NCBI GenBank assembly: GCA_016714905.1 | Contig: JADKBW010000001.1 | Coordinates: 124,001 to 188,000 of the forward strand | From: Flavobacterium sp. | Lineage (GTDB): Bacteria > Bacteroidota > Bacteroidia > Flavobacteriales > Flavobacteriaceae | Direction: 5' to 3' | Length of the DNA: 64,000 bases | In this document: in pieces, positions 47,650 through 58,701 of the stretch | Numbering within the stretch: the first letter of the stretch is position 1 | Layout of the letters: each line of letters starts with the position of its first letter | The notes under the pieces: model-generated | Databases searched by the model: none | The model's input: the letters and a program-made list of their open reading frames with translations, nothing else | Told to the model about the DNA's origin: nothing | Made by a program: the position numbers and the translations under genes

Positions 47650-48259
47650 AGTGGTGCAAAAATATAAAAAGCCACGTAAAATAAAAGAAAATTGTTGAAG
47701 ATTAAAGAATTGATTCCCATTTTCTTTTAAGGAATGTAAATTCGTATGTCAAACGGATTAGTATTCTTTTTTAATTCTGTTTCTTCAGCAAATTGAAACG
47801 TCTACACAGTATTGATTGAGCAAATGACTTGCGCAATCTTCTGAAACGTGATTCCGTTTAAACCTAAAAATGTGGGCTTTTCAATTATTCCGATCTATTA
47901 GTCACAAACACAAAAAAGCATGAAGGTGTCGTCATCGTCTGAATGACTGTTCTACAAACAGAAATACGTAATTGACCTTTTTTTAACAGAAAGAGATTTC
48001 CAATTACGTGTCAAATTTATTCCTATTTTACCTCCATAACGCTCTGTATTCATTATAAAAATCGAATAAGAACTAGCTCGCCCTTATATACTTTCCTATT
48101 TGAAATGCCTTTAAACCGATTCTACAGGTATGACACTTTCAAAGTCTATAAAAACAGTCCATTATTTTCTAAATAAATGGAAAATAATTCGCTTTTAGTA
48201 CTTAAATGACGTAACTTTAATATGGATTTTTAATCAATTTAAACTTTAAAACAAAAGTC
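47650..48259. other. 610-bp gap between glyS and a lipoprotein gene
   Basis: AT-rich divergent gap with no convincing gene. It contains the glyS promoter element (47657-47664) and, near 48215-48225, a TAnnTTTA-like box before the lipoprotein. No RNA gene, repeat or decayed gene that I could support was seen. Confidence 0.5.
47657..47664 (-). promoter_or_regulatory. Putative -7 promoter element of glyS, nearly leaderless
   Basis: On the minus strand TATTTTTG lies 7 bases before the start codon; a very short 5' leader is implied. Confidence 0.45.
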
Positions 48260-48916
48260 ATGAAAAATTTATTAATTCTTTTATTGTTTTTGAATTTGGC
48301 GGTGCTAAATTTGTCTTGTAGCGATTCAGATAAGACGGAGGATTCAAATGTATTGACTGGTGAACAGTCTGAAATGGGTAAGGTTGGAGTTACAGTAACA
48401 TCGAGCTCCGAGGAAATTGCTGGCGTGAGCAATGCTTCTGCTGAAGTTACGGGTTTGGTGAATGGCGTTTCTAATTATACTGCTCAGGCGACTGTGACCA
48501 ATTCTGTTTTTAAAAATATGATTGCCAATTACCCTGGAGTAACTATTGAAGGTGATAATGTTTCTGTCCAAGATTTCAAAGTACAGCAAACAACAGACGG
48601 TATAAAAGGTCTAACTGGTCCGGATGCTGGTATCGTGGTTAAATACAATTCAAACGTGGGAGATACTTATCCGATTGGCTCAACTGGTAGGGTGAGAACA
48701 GTTGTAAGTAAAACGGGTGTTGACGATTATCCATATGGTTTTTATTTTATTAAGACAATACAGGTTGAGTCAAACAGACAAGGATTGAGAAGTGCAGGTG
48801 TTGTAGATAAAATCACTTACATTGCCAATCATAGATTTGGATTAGTAGGGGTAAAAGTAACGCTCACTGACGGAACAAGTACGACGTTTCCGATATACTC
48901 GAGCGCTGAAAATTAG
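48260..48916 (+). CDS. Lipoprotein of unknown function
   Basis: A 218-residue protein. The signal ends LNLSCSDSDK, a lipobox with a likely lipidated Cys at residue 20. The mature part is Val/Thr/Ser/Gly-rich and beta-like, for example VGVTVTSSSEEIAGVSNASAEVTG and VGVKVTLTDGTSTTFPIYS. I do not recognise a family. It stands alone and is followed by a strong terminator. It is probably an outer-membrane or surface lipoprotein, with no further evidence. Confidence 0.75.
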   Translation: MKNLLILLLFLNLAVLNLSCSDSDKTEDSNVLTGEQSEMGKVGVTVTSSSEEIAGVSNASAEVTGLVNGVSNYTAQATVTNSVFKNMIANYPGVTIEGDNVSVQDFKVQQTTDGIKGLTGPDAGIVVKYNSNVGDTYPIGSTGRVRTVVSKTGVDDYPYGFYFIKTIQVESNRQGLRSAGVVDKITYIANHRFGLVGVKVTLTDGTSTTFPIYSSAEN

Positions 48917-48947
48917 TTTCTTACCATTACTAGTTGAAAATGAATCT

Positions 48948-48985
48948 GTTGGGTGTAATTACTAAGAATAATTGCACCCAACAAT
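48948..48985 (+). terminator. Terminator after the lipoprotein gene
   Basis: GTTGGGTGTAATTA and TAATTGCACCCAAC form a stem with one mismatch around a short loop, ending in ATTTATA. Confidence 0.7.
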
Positions 48986-49025
48986 TTATAAGAATTAAGA
49001 TAAATTAATTTAGAGAAATACTTTA

Positions 49026-49461
49026 ATGAAAAATTTCCTATTGCCCTACCGTTATAAATTATTTGGGACTTTTTAGCAAGTGTTGGAATAGTACTTGCCG
49101 TATTCTACCTGTTTTTGATTTTAGCATAATAATCCCTGTTTTTGCTATTTGCTCGGTATTTATGGAAACAAAGTTTTTTACATCATTTCAGACCAATTTT
49201 GCCGATGAATTAATACTCTTATTTCTTATTTTTGGTTTGAGTCTTGTCGTTTTCTCTAAAGAAAAAAACGAATCCGATAAACTTGATGAGTTAAGATTCT
49301 ATTCACTGGTAAAATCCATTATTGTAAATACCTTTTTGCTATTGTTTTCAATTCTATTTTCTTATGGCGGAGGTTTTTTGGCAGTTATGGTTTGTAATCT
49401 CTTTTCTTTTTTTCTTTTTTACCTTTTCTTTTTTCACTTAGCCTCAAGAAAAAGAAATTGA
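49026..49461 (+). CDS. Inner-membrane protein with four predicted helices, two frameshifts as sequenced
   Basis: The ATG at 49026 starts MKNFLLPYRYKLFGTF. The frame then breaks in T runs at 49070-49074 and 49112-49116. Adding one T to each gives a continuous 145-residue protein (438 bases with the stop) with helices in the N-terminal part (about 10-33), then near 45-65, 85-105 and 115-138, interrupted by the charged SKEKNESDKLDEL loop. Function unknown. It is upstream of comF, 113 bases away. Confidence 0.7.
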
Positions 49462-49574
49462 TATAGGTGAATAACACAAATGTACCTTTGGATAAAATTT
49501 ATTGCAAAAAACAATTGATTTTTCTAAATTAGTGAAGAACATTTTTATAATAATAAACCATAAACGCCATACAG

Positions 49575-50258
49575 ATGCTCGAAAACGTATTAAATCTATT
49601 CTATCCAAAAGTTTGCTTTGGATGTAGTGCTCTTTTAATTTCCAACGAAAGTGTCATTTGCACTCGCTGTCGACATGAAATTCCCTTTACTCTTCATCAT
49701 CAAAATCCAAACAACGAAGCTTTTAAAAAATTCTACGGAAAAATACCAATAGAATTTGCCGCAACATTTGTTTACTTTCATAAGAAAGGAATTGTGCAAC
49801 AGTTGATTCATAATTTAAAATATAGAGGACATGAGGAAATTGGATCCGCTTTCGCTGATTGTTGTGCAGCTGATTTAAGCAGTCTTGAAATACTGAGCGA
49901 TATTGACGAAATTATCCCCGTTCCAATTCATAAAAAGAAACTGAAAGAGAGAGGATATAATCAAGTAACTACTTTTGGAAAATCATTGTCCTTCCATTTG
50001 AAGCGATCATACAATGAGCACTTACTTATTCGAACAAAATACTCCAAGACGCAAACGAGAAAGAACCTATTAAACAGGATTGAAGTCAATAACAACGAAA
50101 TTTTTGACGTCCTATATGACTCGAAAGATTACAACAAACACTATTTGCTTATTGACGATGTACTAACTACTGGCTCTACACTTGAGGCATGTGGAAAAGC
50201 ACTTTTAAAGATACCTGGAGCGAAAATAAGTATATATTGCATGGCTATGTCACATTAA
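49575..50258 (+). CDS. comF: ComF-family phosphoribosyltransferase
   Basis: A 227-residue protein with an N-terminal Cys-ribbon (CFGCSALL and CTRCRHEIPF) and a C-terminal phosphoribosyltransferase fold with the PRPP loop LLIDDVLTTGSTLE. ComF proteins are needed for natural DNA uptake or are linked to it. Their enzymatic role is unclear. It stands alone. Confidence 0.9.
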   Translation: MLENVLNLFYPKVCFGCSALLISNESVICTRCRHEIPFTLHHQNPNNEAFKKFYGKIPIEFAATFVYFHKKGIVQQLIHNLKYRGHEEIGSAFADCCAADLSSLEILSDIDEIIPVPIHKKKLKERGYNQVTTFGKSLSFHLKRSYNEHLLIRTKYSKTQTRKNLLNRIEVNNNEIFDVLYDSKDYNKHYLLIDDVLTTGSTLEACGKALLKIPGAKISIYCMAMSH

Positions 50259-50421
50259 TAATTAGTGTAAACTACTACTTATTTTAATTTAACTCCTTGT
50301 TTTAATGTGATTTAGCAAGCAATATTCAAAATAGCAACCACAGAAGCATCCTAATTAATTATTGCAATTATTTCAATTCCATAAAATATAATTGTTATTT
50401 TGTCTTCTCAAAAAATCGAAA

Positions 50422-51957
50422 TTGAAAAAAATACAAATCTTCATTTATTCTTTTCTTCTTATATCAATCGTTGGATGCGCTAAAAGAGGGTCAATAACTG
50501 GCGGGTCAAAGGATACGATTCCTCCTGTACTTACCATAAGTTTCCCACGAAACTTCAGCACGGAATTCTCTAGTAAATCTATAAAACTTACTTTCGACGA
50601 ATACGTCAAACTAAAAAATGTCGATAAGCAGTTAATTATTTCACCCCCTTTATCAAAAAAACCTCAGATTTTACCATTAACTGCAAGTAAATCAATTACT
50701 ATTAATTTCCTAGACTCACTGCGAACCAATACAACTTATAGTTTAAATTTTGGGCAATCTATTGAGGATAATAACGAAGGAAACCCTTATCCACAATTTA
50801 AATATATTTTTTCTACTGGAAAATTTATAGATTCACTATCGATTCAAGGGACAATTAAGGATGCAATAGAAAAAAAACCGAGTTCATCTGCGACCGTTAT
50901 GCTATATGAAATGAACGAAAAATTCACAGACTCTGCTGTTTATAATAACAACCCTAACTACATTGCGTCTTCTCTCGAAAAAGATTCCTCTTTTAAAATA
51001 GAAAATATCAAAGCCGGTAAATATTTCATAATTGCTTTAGAAGACAAGTCATCTAATTATCGATTTGATCCAAAAATTGAGAAAATTGGTTTTATAAAGA
51101 ACTACATAACAATTCCGAATGATTCCTTATTTGAAATCAAGCTATTTAAGGAAGCGAACAAGACCAAGTTCTATAAACCTATTCAGTCATCTGACTGTTC
51201 AGCAATCGTAGGATATGAAGGAGACATCACAAACTCTAAACTAACTTTAAAAAGAGGTCAAGAAGAAATTCCTTCTATGATTACAAAAATTCCTAAAAAA
51301 GATTCCTTACAAATCTGGTTTAAGCCCTTTAAAATAGAAAAATCTGCAGTCGATTCTTTACATTTGACCTGCTCGACGATTGATTATACCAAAGATTTTA
51401 CCTTTAAAATAAAAGCCCAAAAACACGATAGTTTGAGTATTTCTGCTATTTCAAGCAAAATACTTCCACTAAATGAGGATTTTATGTTGCGAACAAATTT
51501 ACCGCTTTCAAAAATCAATGAGACGAAGTTCAAGTTGATTAAAAAAGATTCGACTGCGGTTCCCTTCAAAATAGAATATGACGAGTTAAATCTATCGTTA
51601 AAATTGATTTTTAAAAAAGAACCTTTAGAGAAGTATACTCTCACTGTTCCTGCGGATGCTATCTTTGACTTTATCGGACAAACAACTTCAAAAATCCTCA
51701 ACTTCGATTGCGAAACCAAGAGCAACTCTGACTACGGAAATCTGCTCCTAAATCTACAAATTCTACTGCTATCGAATTTAATTTAATAGAACCCGACTTA
51801 TACCTTACGTCTAATTTATGACGACAATAGAAATAAGATATGGGATTCAGGGAGTTATATAAACAAAAAGCAACCCGAAAGAGTTGTATATTTTCCAACG
51901 GATATAGATGTTCGAGCCAACTGGGATGTTCAGCAAACCTTTATTCTAAAAGAGTAA
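50422..51957 (+). CDS. Ig-like domain lipoprotein, two frameshifts near the 3' end as sequenced
   Basis: A lipoprotein of about 511 residues starting at TTG 50422 (MKKIQIFIYSFLLIS) with lipobox VGCAKRGS. An SbsA-type Ig-like domain follows (IPPVLTISFPRNFSTEFSSKSIKLTFDEYVKL). The 3' end is out of frame after about 51758-51760: an A added there restores LQNSTAIEFN. A second shift near 51797 restores YTLRLIYDDN and a stop at 51955-51957. The truncated frame alone ends at 51786. The family is common in Bacteroidota, with no defined role. Confidence 0.8.
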
Positions 51958-52708
51958 AGGCATCCTTATCACTCAAAAAGCCAAGGCTTTTCCTGGAAGA
52001 AATCATCTGATTTTTGTCTAATTCAAAGATAAACACTCCTTCCTTTTCTTGTGGTTCTAGAAGATAATTACCTAAAAAATCGATTGCCTGAGAATGACCG
52101 TTATATGAAAGTTGATTGTGGTCCTCTCCAATTCTATTCACGCCAATCGTAAAGCACTGATTCTCAATTGCCCGAGCTCTTAGCAGGATATCCCAAGCAT
52201 TAATCCTAGTTTCTGGCCAGTTGGCAACATAGAGAAGTATATCGTAATCCTCTACATTTCTAGAAAAAACCGGAAAACGCAAATCATAGCAAATTAAAGG
52301 GCAGATCCGAAATCCTCGATAGTCTACAATGATTTTACTTTTACCTGCTTTATACTTTTTATCTTCTCCAGCTAGGGAAAACAGATGCTTTTTATCATAG
52401 ATTTCTATTTCTCCTGTAGGGAAAACAAAAAGCAATCGGTTAAAGTAATCGCCATTTTCTTCAATTACAACACTTCCAGTAATAGCACAATTTCGCTGTT
52501 TGGCTATGTCTTTCAACCAGACAACGGATTCGCCATTCATTGGTTCTGCTACTTGATTGGGATTCATTGTAAAACCTGAAGTAAACATTTCGGGAAGAAC
52601 AATCAAATCGACTTCTCCTTTTACTTCAGTGATTTTCTTGTAAAAAAGAGCCCTATTAGTATTAGGCTCTTCCCATGAGAGATTTGATTGAATTACGGCT
52701 ATTTTCAT
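51941..52708 (-). CDS. Carbon-nitrogen hydrolase (nitrilase family, omega-amidase-like)
   Basis: A 255-residue enzyme with the Glu-Lys-Cys triad: Glu in LIVLPEMFTSGF, Lys in EIYDKKHLFSL and Cys in CPLICYDLRFPVF. Its closest type is the omega-amidase/YafV group, which removes ammonia from 2-oxoglutaramate in methionine salvage; a different amide is possible. Its 3' end overlaps the convergent Ig-like lipoprotein gene by 17 bases. Confidence 0.9.
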   Translation of the reverse strand: MKIAVIQSNLSWEEPNTNRALFYKKITEVKGEVDLIVLPEMFTSGFTMNPNQVAEPMNGESVVWLKDIAKQRNCAITGSVVIEENGDYFNRLLFVFPTGEIEIYDKKHLFSLAGEDKKYKAGKSKIIVDYRGFRICPLICYDLRFPVFSRNVEDYDILLYVANWPETRINAWDILLRARAIENQCFTIGVNRIGEDHNQLSYNGHSQAIDFLGNYLLEPQEKEGVFIFELDKNQMISSRKSLGFLSDKDAFTLLE

Positions 52709-52785
52709 TTTTCCGTATGATAAAAATTCTTAAACTACATTTAAATACAGATAAAAACTTCCTTGCCTTCTCCTTTACTTCACTA

Positions 52786-55706
52786 CTATTGAACAATAAT
52801 CTTCTTTACTTTCCCAAATTGCTCGTTTCCTAATCTAACTAGATAAACTCCTGCAGAGGCGTAACTAAGATCTAAGCCATAAGAATACTTGCCATTACTT
52901 TTTTCCACTCTATGATACACTAATCTTTGTCCTGTGATATTATATACGGTAAGAGTTAAAGGTTCGTTGAATTCGGCATGTTCGAGAGAGATCTCAAATA
53001 AGTTATTTTTCAAATTAATAATATTCAATTGTGAGTTACTTAATGAAATATCCTCTGTGCCCAAAGCTGGACTAATTATCGTAACACTATAATCTTCAGT
53101 CTCTCCATAAGTTGTGTCGGCACAAGAATCATCTGGAACCAAATTATTCCAATTAGATTTAGCCCTCATTAGATGTTCGCCGAGTGCTGCTGTTAAAGGA
53201 ATTGACAAACTTGTAGTTTCAGTATAGCTACCAGATCCTTGTCCGCTGGCAATTTCATAGTTATTTACCACTTTTTCATCATTAGAAAATACAAAGTCAT
53301 CATTAAAATCTATCCATACAGTAAAAATCTGGTCTCCATATCCTGTGCTCATTGTTAAATCATTGGTGCTTCCTTGATTAAGAATGGTCGATAAATTTGT
53401 AAAGTCACTATAGCCATTCGATCCACAGCCCGATACGTTATTTATTGTTCCCAATTGAAATAACCTAAAACCATCCCCTAAAGTACAATTTGCACTCGCT
53501 TGACAATTGCTTTTGATAATATTTACCGTTACGCTATCATTTGCAGCGTTACTATCAGCGCTTAAAGTAGTATAGCAAGTTAGCTGATAATTCCCGATGG
53601 CAGTAAAATCTCCAGTTTGAGTAAACGTATAATTGGCATTACTATTTGGGCCTAAAATACCTGTGTAAATTTCATTTACAATTGTTCCATTTAAGTTATA
53701 GGAAATCGGAAAGTTAGATTGTGCTTGTCCCCCATAATTGTTGACTACTACGGTAATACTTTCACTTGCGGATAAACCTGTTCCAGAAACAGGAGCGATA
53801 ACTGCGCTAACTCCGAGGTCTCTTGGATCGAGATGAATTACATTCTTAGTAAATGAGTCATTGGATGTGTCCTCATCTAAAGAAAGTGACGTATTAGAAG
53901 TAATGATGTAGGTCTGTCCAACTGTGGATAAATTAGCAGTAGCGGTAAAAGTAAATTGCGCACTTGCACCAGATGCAATACTCCCTGTAAAAATCTCAGT
54001 AATTATGCTTCCCCCATCAATTTGGTATGAAACAGGAAAATTGGATGCTACATTTTGACCATAGTTAAATATTGAAACAGTTATAGCCTCATTGTTTGAC
54101 AATGTTCCATCATTAGGATTCGTAATATTCACTATCCCAATATCATTATTAAAGTCAGGCGCAATTTTAATACTCCCACTACATCTTTCCTTCCCGAATT
54201 CATATATTCACCAACAAACCAAAAAGATTTATCATCAGACGGGTCAATTGACATTTGACCATAGTCTCCGTAACGGGTTCCTGGGATGTTTGCATTACCA
54301 TTTGCAATTAGAGTCTCTGTAATTGTCATTGATCCAAGTGGGTCATTGGCATATCTCCCAGTATAATACGTGCTTACAACTTGGTTATTAAGCCCTCCCA
54401 TTCCTGTATATCCCATCGCAATGTTTCCTTGAACATCTATTCCCATACTAGCCATCCAAGCATGCCTTTGATTCGGGGCACTATAAGTACCTTCTTGATA
54501 AATCGACCAAGGCAAACCGTCACCATCTTGACGAAGTTCATACCATCTAACTGCCGCTAACTTCGCAGCAGTACCGTCTATATCAACAACAAAATTTAGA
54601 ACTGCGGCATTATGAGAAGGGAATTTTCGGAACTGCACCTGATTCATAATTGTTGCTTGTAAAGCATCTATCAAGGCTCCTCCCGAAGGCTGAGGAAGGT
54701 TCACGAAACTACCGCCATCAAAAACTGAAGTAAAAGGTGTCGTAACTAAAGTTTGCCCCGTAGAAATATTAGAATTCGCAGGAACAGTCCAATTCACATT
54801 GATTGTCCACAATTTCAAATGATCTTCCGATACTCCGCCCCAAGCATCATCTTGCATATAAACAATAGGCACATTCCCTGCCGCAGGAAAATTTGAGCTT
54901 GTTACATTGAATGCCTGTGGGCTATAAAAACCACTTGTAACAATACCCGGCAAAGGAAATCCAATGATTTGTGCCGAGGGATCGCCAGACAACATTTTTG
55001 TTCTTTCTAAAGCGTAAACCACTTCCGAGGTATCTGCTTGTCCAGAATCTTTATTTGCAGTCAAATAATAGCCATCACTCCAAACAGATAATTTTTGATA
55101 ATCTGTGTTCATTGGGAAATCATAAACATTCCAGCCATCATTCAACGGGTCAGATGTCTGACTTACTGCTACTTGAACGCCATTTCCCAAGAAAGTCATA
55201 ATAAACCGCTGAGCTTGCGTGTCATATGTACATGTTAAATCACAACATCCTGAGGAAGGAAAAATATTACTGGTATCCAATTGTCCAGTTAAAGGATTTC
55301 CTAATTTATCGAAAATTCTAAAGCCGGTATTGAAAACGAGAACATAATGATTCGGTCCAACTGCCCCAGCAGGATCTGTTGGTTGTGAATTAGAGGAGGC
55401 GCCATCAAATACAATTGATGGCGTTCTACCGTTAATCTTATTGGTAGATTTATTTCTTGCAATCAATGGGTCATCACCATTTGGCAATCCCTTTCCGTAG
55501 ACGACAATATTTTTTCCCGACTTCTTGTCCTTAGCTTCGCCTAAATTTTCTTGTGCCGGAATTAGCGACGATCTCGAAGCTAAACTAGGAACTATAGTCA
55601 TCTTTGTCGCCCTATTAATCGAAGTTGGGCCTTGCTTTTCTTGAGCATTAATATTCAATTGAAACAATTGAATTAACAAAATAGATAAGAGAATTTTTAG
55701 TTTCAT
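52786..55706 (-). CDS. Secreted protein with CARDB-like, GEVED and T9SS sorting domains, one frameshift as sequenced
   Basis: A protein of about 973 residues starting MKLKILLSILLIQ (55706). An N-terminal 500-residue region (SFDGASSNSQPTDPAGAVGPN, HAWMASMGIDVQGN) precedes two CARDB-like adhesion repeats (EAITVSIFNYG, ESITVVVNNYGG), a GEVED domain (VWIDFNDDFVFSND, ETEDYSVTI) and a type A sorting domain ending GKVKKIIVQ. The break lies in the T run at 54165-54168; one added base gives KIAPDFNNDIGIVNI. Exported by the type IX system, with a probable adhesion role. Confidence 0.88.
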
Positions 55707-55865
55707 GGGATAATTTTTGTACATTAAATATTAAATTCAAGAAGATACTGTCCTATTTCTTAAAAAGTGATAATTCAATAGCTCGTTCAAATATAACTTA
55801 TTTAAAAGCAATAAATATAATGGCTTCTCAAAATAAAAGAATATTAAGATTTTACTACATTAAAC

Positions 55866-55897
55866 AAAAACGCATCTAGTACTATAGATGCGTTTTC
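55866..55897 (-). terminator. Terminator after sdhB
   Basis: On the minus strand AACGCATCTA and TAGATGCGTT form a stem of 10 bp followed by T-rich bases, just below the sdhB stop. Confidence 0.75.
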
Positions 55898-55919
55898 AGG
55901 TTTAATACTTATTATTAAT

Positions 55920-56681
55920 CTATAAAACACTAGCTTTTAAATACTCTCTATTCATTCGAGCAATGTTTTCTAATGAAATTCCTTTTGGACATTCTACCTC
56001 ACAAGCTCCTGTATTCGTGCAATTTCCAAATCCTTCTTCATCCATTTGACGCACCATGTTTAAAACACGCTGAGAAGCTTCTACTTTTCCTTGAGGCAAC
56101 AAAGCATATTGAGAAACTTTAGCTCCTACAAAAAGCATAGCAGAACCATTTTTGCAAGTAGCAACGCAGGCACCGCAACCTATGCAAGCAGCGGCTTCAA
56201 AAGCCTTGTCGGCATCCGCTTTTGGAATTGGAGTCGCATTGGCGTCAATCGTGTTTCCAGAGGTGTTCACAGAAACAAATCCACCAGCTTGTTGAATACG
56301 GTCAAATGCGCTTCTGTCAACAACCAAATCTTTTACAACTGGAAATGCTTTTGATCTCCACGGTTCAATGTAGATTGTGTCTCCATCTTTAAACTTGCGC
56401 ATGTGCAACTGACAGGTAGTTGTCCCGGTATCTGGTCCATGAGCTCGACCATTGATATAAAGTGAGCACATGCCACAAATTCCCTCACGACAGTCGTGAT
56501 CGAATGCAACGGGCTCTTTTTGATCATTAATTAATTGCTCGTTCAATTGATCTAGCATTTCTAAAAATGAACTAGCGGTAGAAACATTATCTAATTGATA
56601 CGTTTCCATGCTTCCTTTAGCTTGAGCGTTTCTTTGTCGCCAAATTTTAAGGGATATATTGATGTTTTTTGCTGTAGACAT
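55920..56681 (-). CDS. sdhB: Succinate dehydrogenase/fumarate reductase iron-sulfur subunit
   Basis: A 253-residue protein with three iron-sulfur clusters: the plant-type ferredoxin CREGICGMC and then a later Cys, CIGCGACVATCKNGS, and CTNTGACEVECPKGI. It passes electrons from SdhA to the quinone. Third gene of sdhCAB; its start is 8 bases after sdhA. Confidence 0.95.
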   Translation of the reverse strand: MSTAKNINISLKIWRQRNAQAKGSMETYQLDNVSTASSFLEMLDQLNEQLINDQKEPVAFDHDCREGICGMCSLYINGRAHGPDTGTTTCQLHMRKFKDGDTIYIEPWRSKAFPVVKDLVVDRSAFDRIQQAGGFVSVNTSGNTIDANATPIPKADADKAFEAAACIGCGACVATCKNGSAMLFVGAKVSQYALLPQGKVEASQRVLNMVRQMDEEGFGNCTNTGACEVECPKGISLENIARMNREYLKASVL

Positions 56682-56689
56682 ACTGTATC

Positions 56690-58697
56690 TTATTTATAAT
56701 TTCTAGCTGCAATTTTGATAAACTCGTATTTCAATTCTTCTTTGTTTAGCTTTTCTTTGCTAATATCATCACCTTGATATTCCCAAGCACCTACAAAAGA
56801 GAAGTTAGTATCATCGCGCAAAGTTTCACCTTCAGCATCTTGATATTCTTCGCGGAAATGTCCTCCGCAGGATTCGTTGCGCTGCAAAGCATCCATTGCC
56901 ATCAATTGACCTAAATCAATGAAATCTGCCACTCTAAGTGCTTTTTCCAACTCTGGATTTAATTCGTCTGCTGAACCAGGAACTTTTACCTCTTTATAAA
57001 ATTCTTCTTTCAACGCAGCAATTTCTTCGATTGCTTGCTTCAAACCGCTTTCGTTTCTCGCCATTCCAACCTTATTCCACATAATCAAACCTAATCTTTT
57101 GTGGAAATGATCTACAGATTTTGTCCCATTATTGTTGAGGAACTTTTCTATCGATGCTCGAACACTATTTTCTGCTTCGACAAATTCAGGGCTTTCTGTA
57201 GAAATTTTCCCTGTACGAATTTCATCCGCCAAATAATTAGAAACGGTATAAGGCAATACAAAATAACCATCTGCCAAACCTTGCATCAATGCTGATGCTC
57301 CCAAACGATTTGCTCCGTGGTCAGAGAAATTGGCTTCTCCAGCTACGAAACATCCAGGAATTGTAGATTGTAGATTATAATCAACCCAAACGCCTCCCAT
57401 AGTGTAATGCACTGCTGGATAAATTTTCATTGGTGTTTCATATGGGTTTTCGTCTGTAATTTTTTGATACACCAAATAAATTACCATACTTTTCTTCCAA
57501 CCATTGCTTACCTAAAGCTGTAATTTCTTCGGCGGAAGGATTGTGATTCCCTTTTGCATAAGCCGCTTGCTTTCCTTTACTTTGAATTTCAGTTGAGAAA
57601 TCTAGATAAACCCCTTCATTTGTTGCGTTGGCTTCAATTCCGTGACCTTCATCACAACGCTCTTTTGCCGCTCTTGAGGCCACATCTCTTGGAACCAAAT
57701 TGCCAAAAGCAGGATATCTTCTCTCTAAGAAATAATCTCTATCGTCCTCTGCAATTTGCGTAGGTTTCAATTGACCTGCTCTAATCGCTTCAGCATCTTC
57801 TTTTTTCTTAGGAACCCAAATTCGTCCTGAGTTTCTCAAAGATTCTGACATCAACGTTAATTTTGATTGATTGACACCATGAACAGGAATACATGTTGGA
57901 TGAATTTGTACAAAACACGGATTTGCGAACAAAGCTCCTTTTTTATGCACTTTCCAACCAGCTGTTACGTTGCTTCCCATCGCATTTGTAGAAAGGAAAT
58001 AAACATTTCCATAACCTCCTGACGCGATTACAACGGCATGTGCCGAATGTCTTTCTAATTCACCTGTAACCAAATTACGAGCGATAATTCCACGTGCCTT
58101 TCCGTCAACTTTAACTAAATCAAGCATTTCATGACGGTTAAACATTTGAACGCGACCTAAGCCTATTTGGCGCGATATAGCAGAATAAGCCCCTAACAAA
58201 AGCTGCTGTCCTGTTTGACCTGCTGCATAAAAGGTTCTTTGTACTTGTGTTCCTCCAAAAGAACGATTGTCTAATAAACCTCCGTATTCACGAGCAAATG
58301 GAACTCCTTGAGCCACACATTGGTCTATGATATTTCCTGACACTTCCGCTAATCGGTGCACGTTTGCTTCTCGCGCTCTATAATCTCCACCTTTGATGGT
58401 ATCGTAGAACAATCTGTAAATACTATCTCCGTCGTTTTGATAATTCTTGGCTGCATTAATTCCGCCTTGAGCTGCAATCGAGTGCGCTCTTCTTGGTGAA
58501 TCTTGATAGCAAAATGCTTTGACATTATAGCCCATTTCAGCAAAAGATGCCGCTGCGGACGCTCCAGCCAAACCAGTTCCAACAACAATAATGTCGATTT
58601 TTGGTCTGTTATTCGGAGCAACTAATTTTAAATGATTTTTGTGATTGGTCCATTTGTCTGAAATGAAACCTTCAGGTATTTTTGAATCTAACGCCAT
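56690..58697 (-). CDS. sdhA: Succinate dehydrogenase flavoprotein subunit, one frameshift as sequenced
   Basis: Two overlapping frames form one SdhA of about 669 residues. The first begins MALDSKIPEGFIS (58697) and holds the FAD-binding VVGTGLAGASAA and the FAD-linking His region RRAHSIAAQGGIN. It leaves frame at about 57467-57471. Two bases (a TA unit) restore GVYQKITDEN in the second frame, with HYTMGGVWVDYNL and the Arg-rich DHGANRLG region. A 2-base slip is atypical for the rest of the window, where 1-base slips dominate, but the outcome is the same. Confidence 0.92.
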
Positions 58698-58701
58698 AAT
58701 G

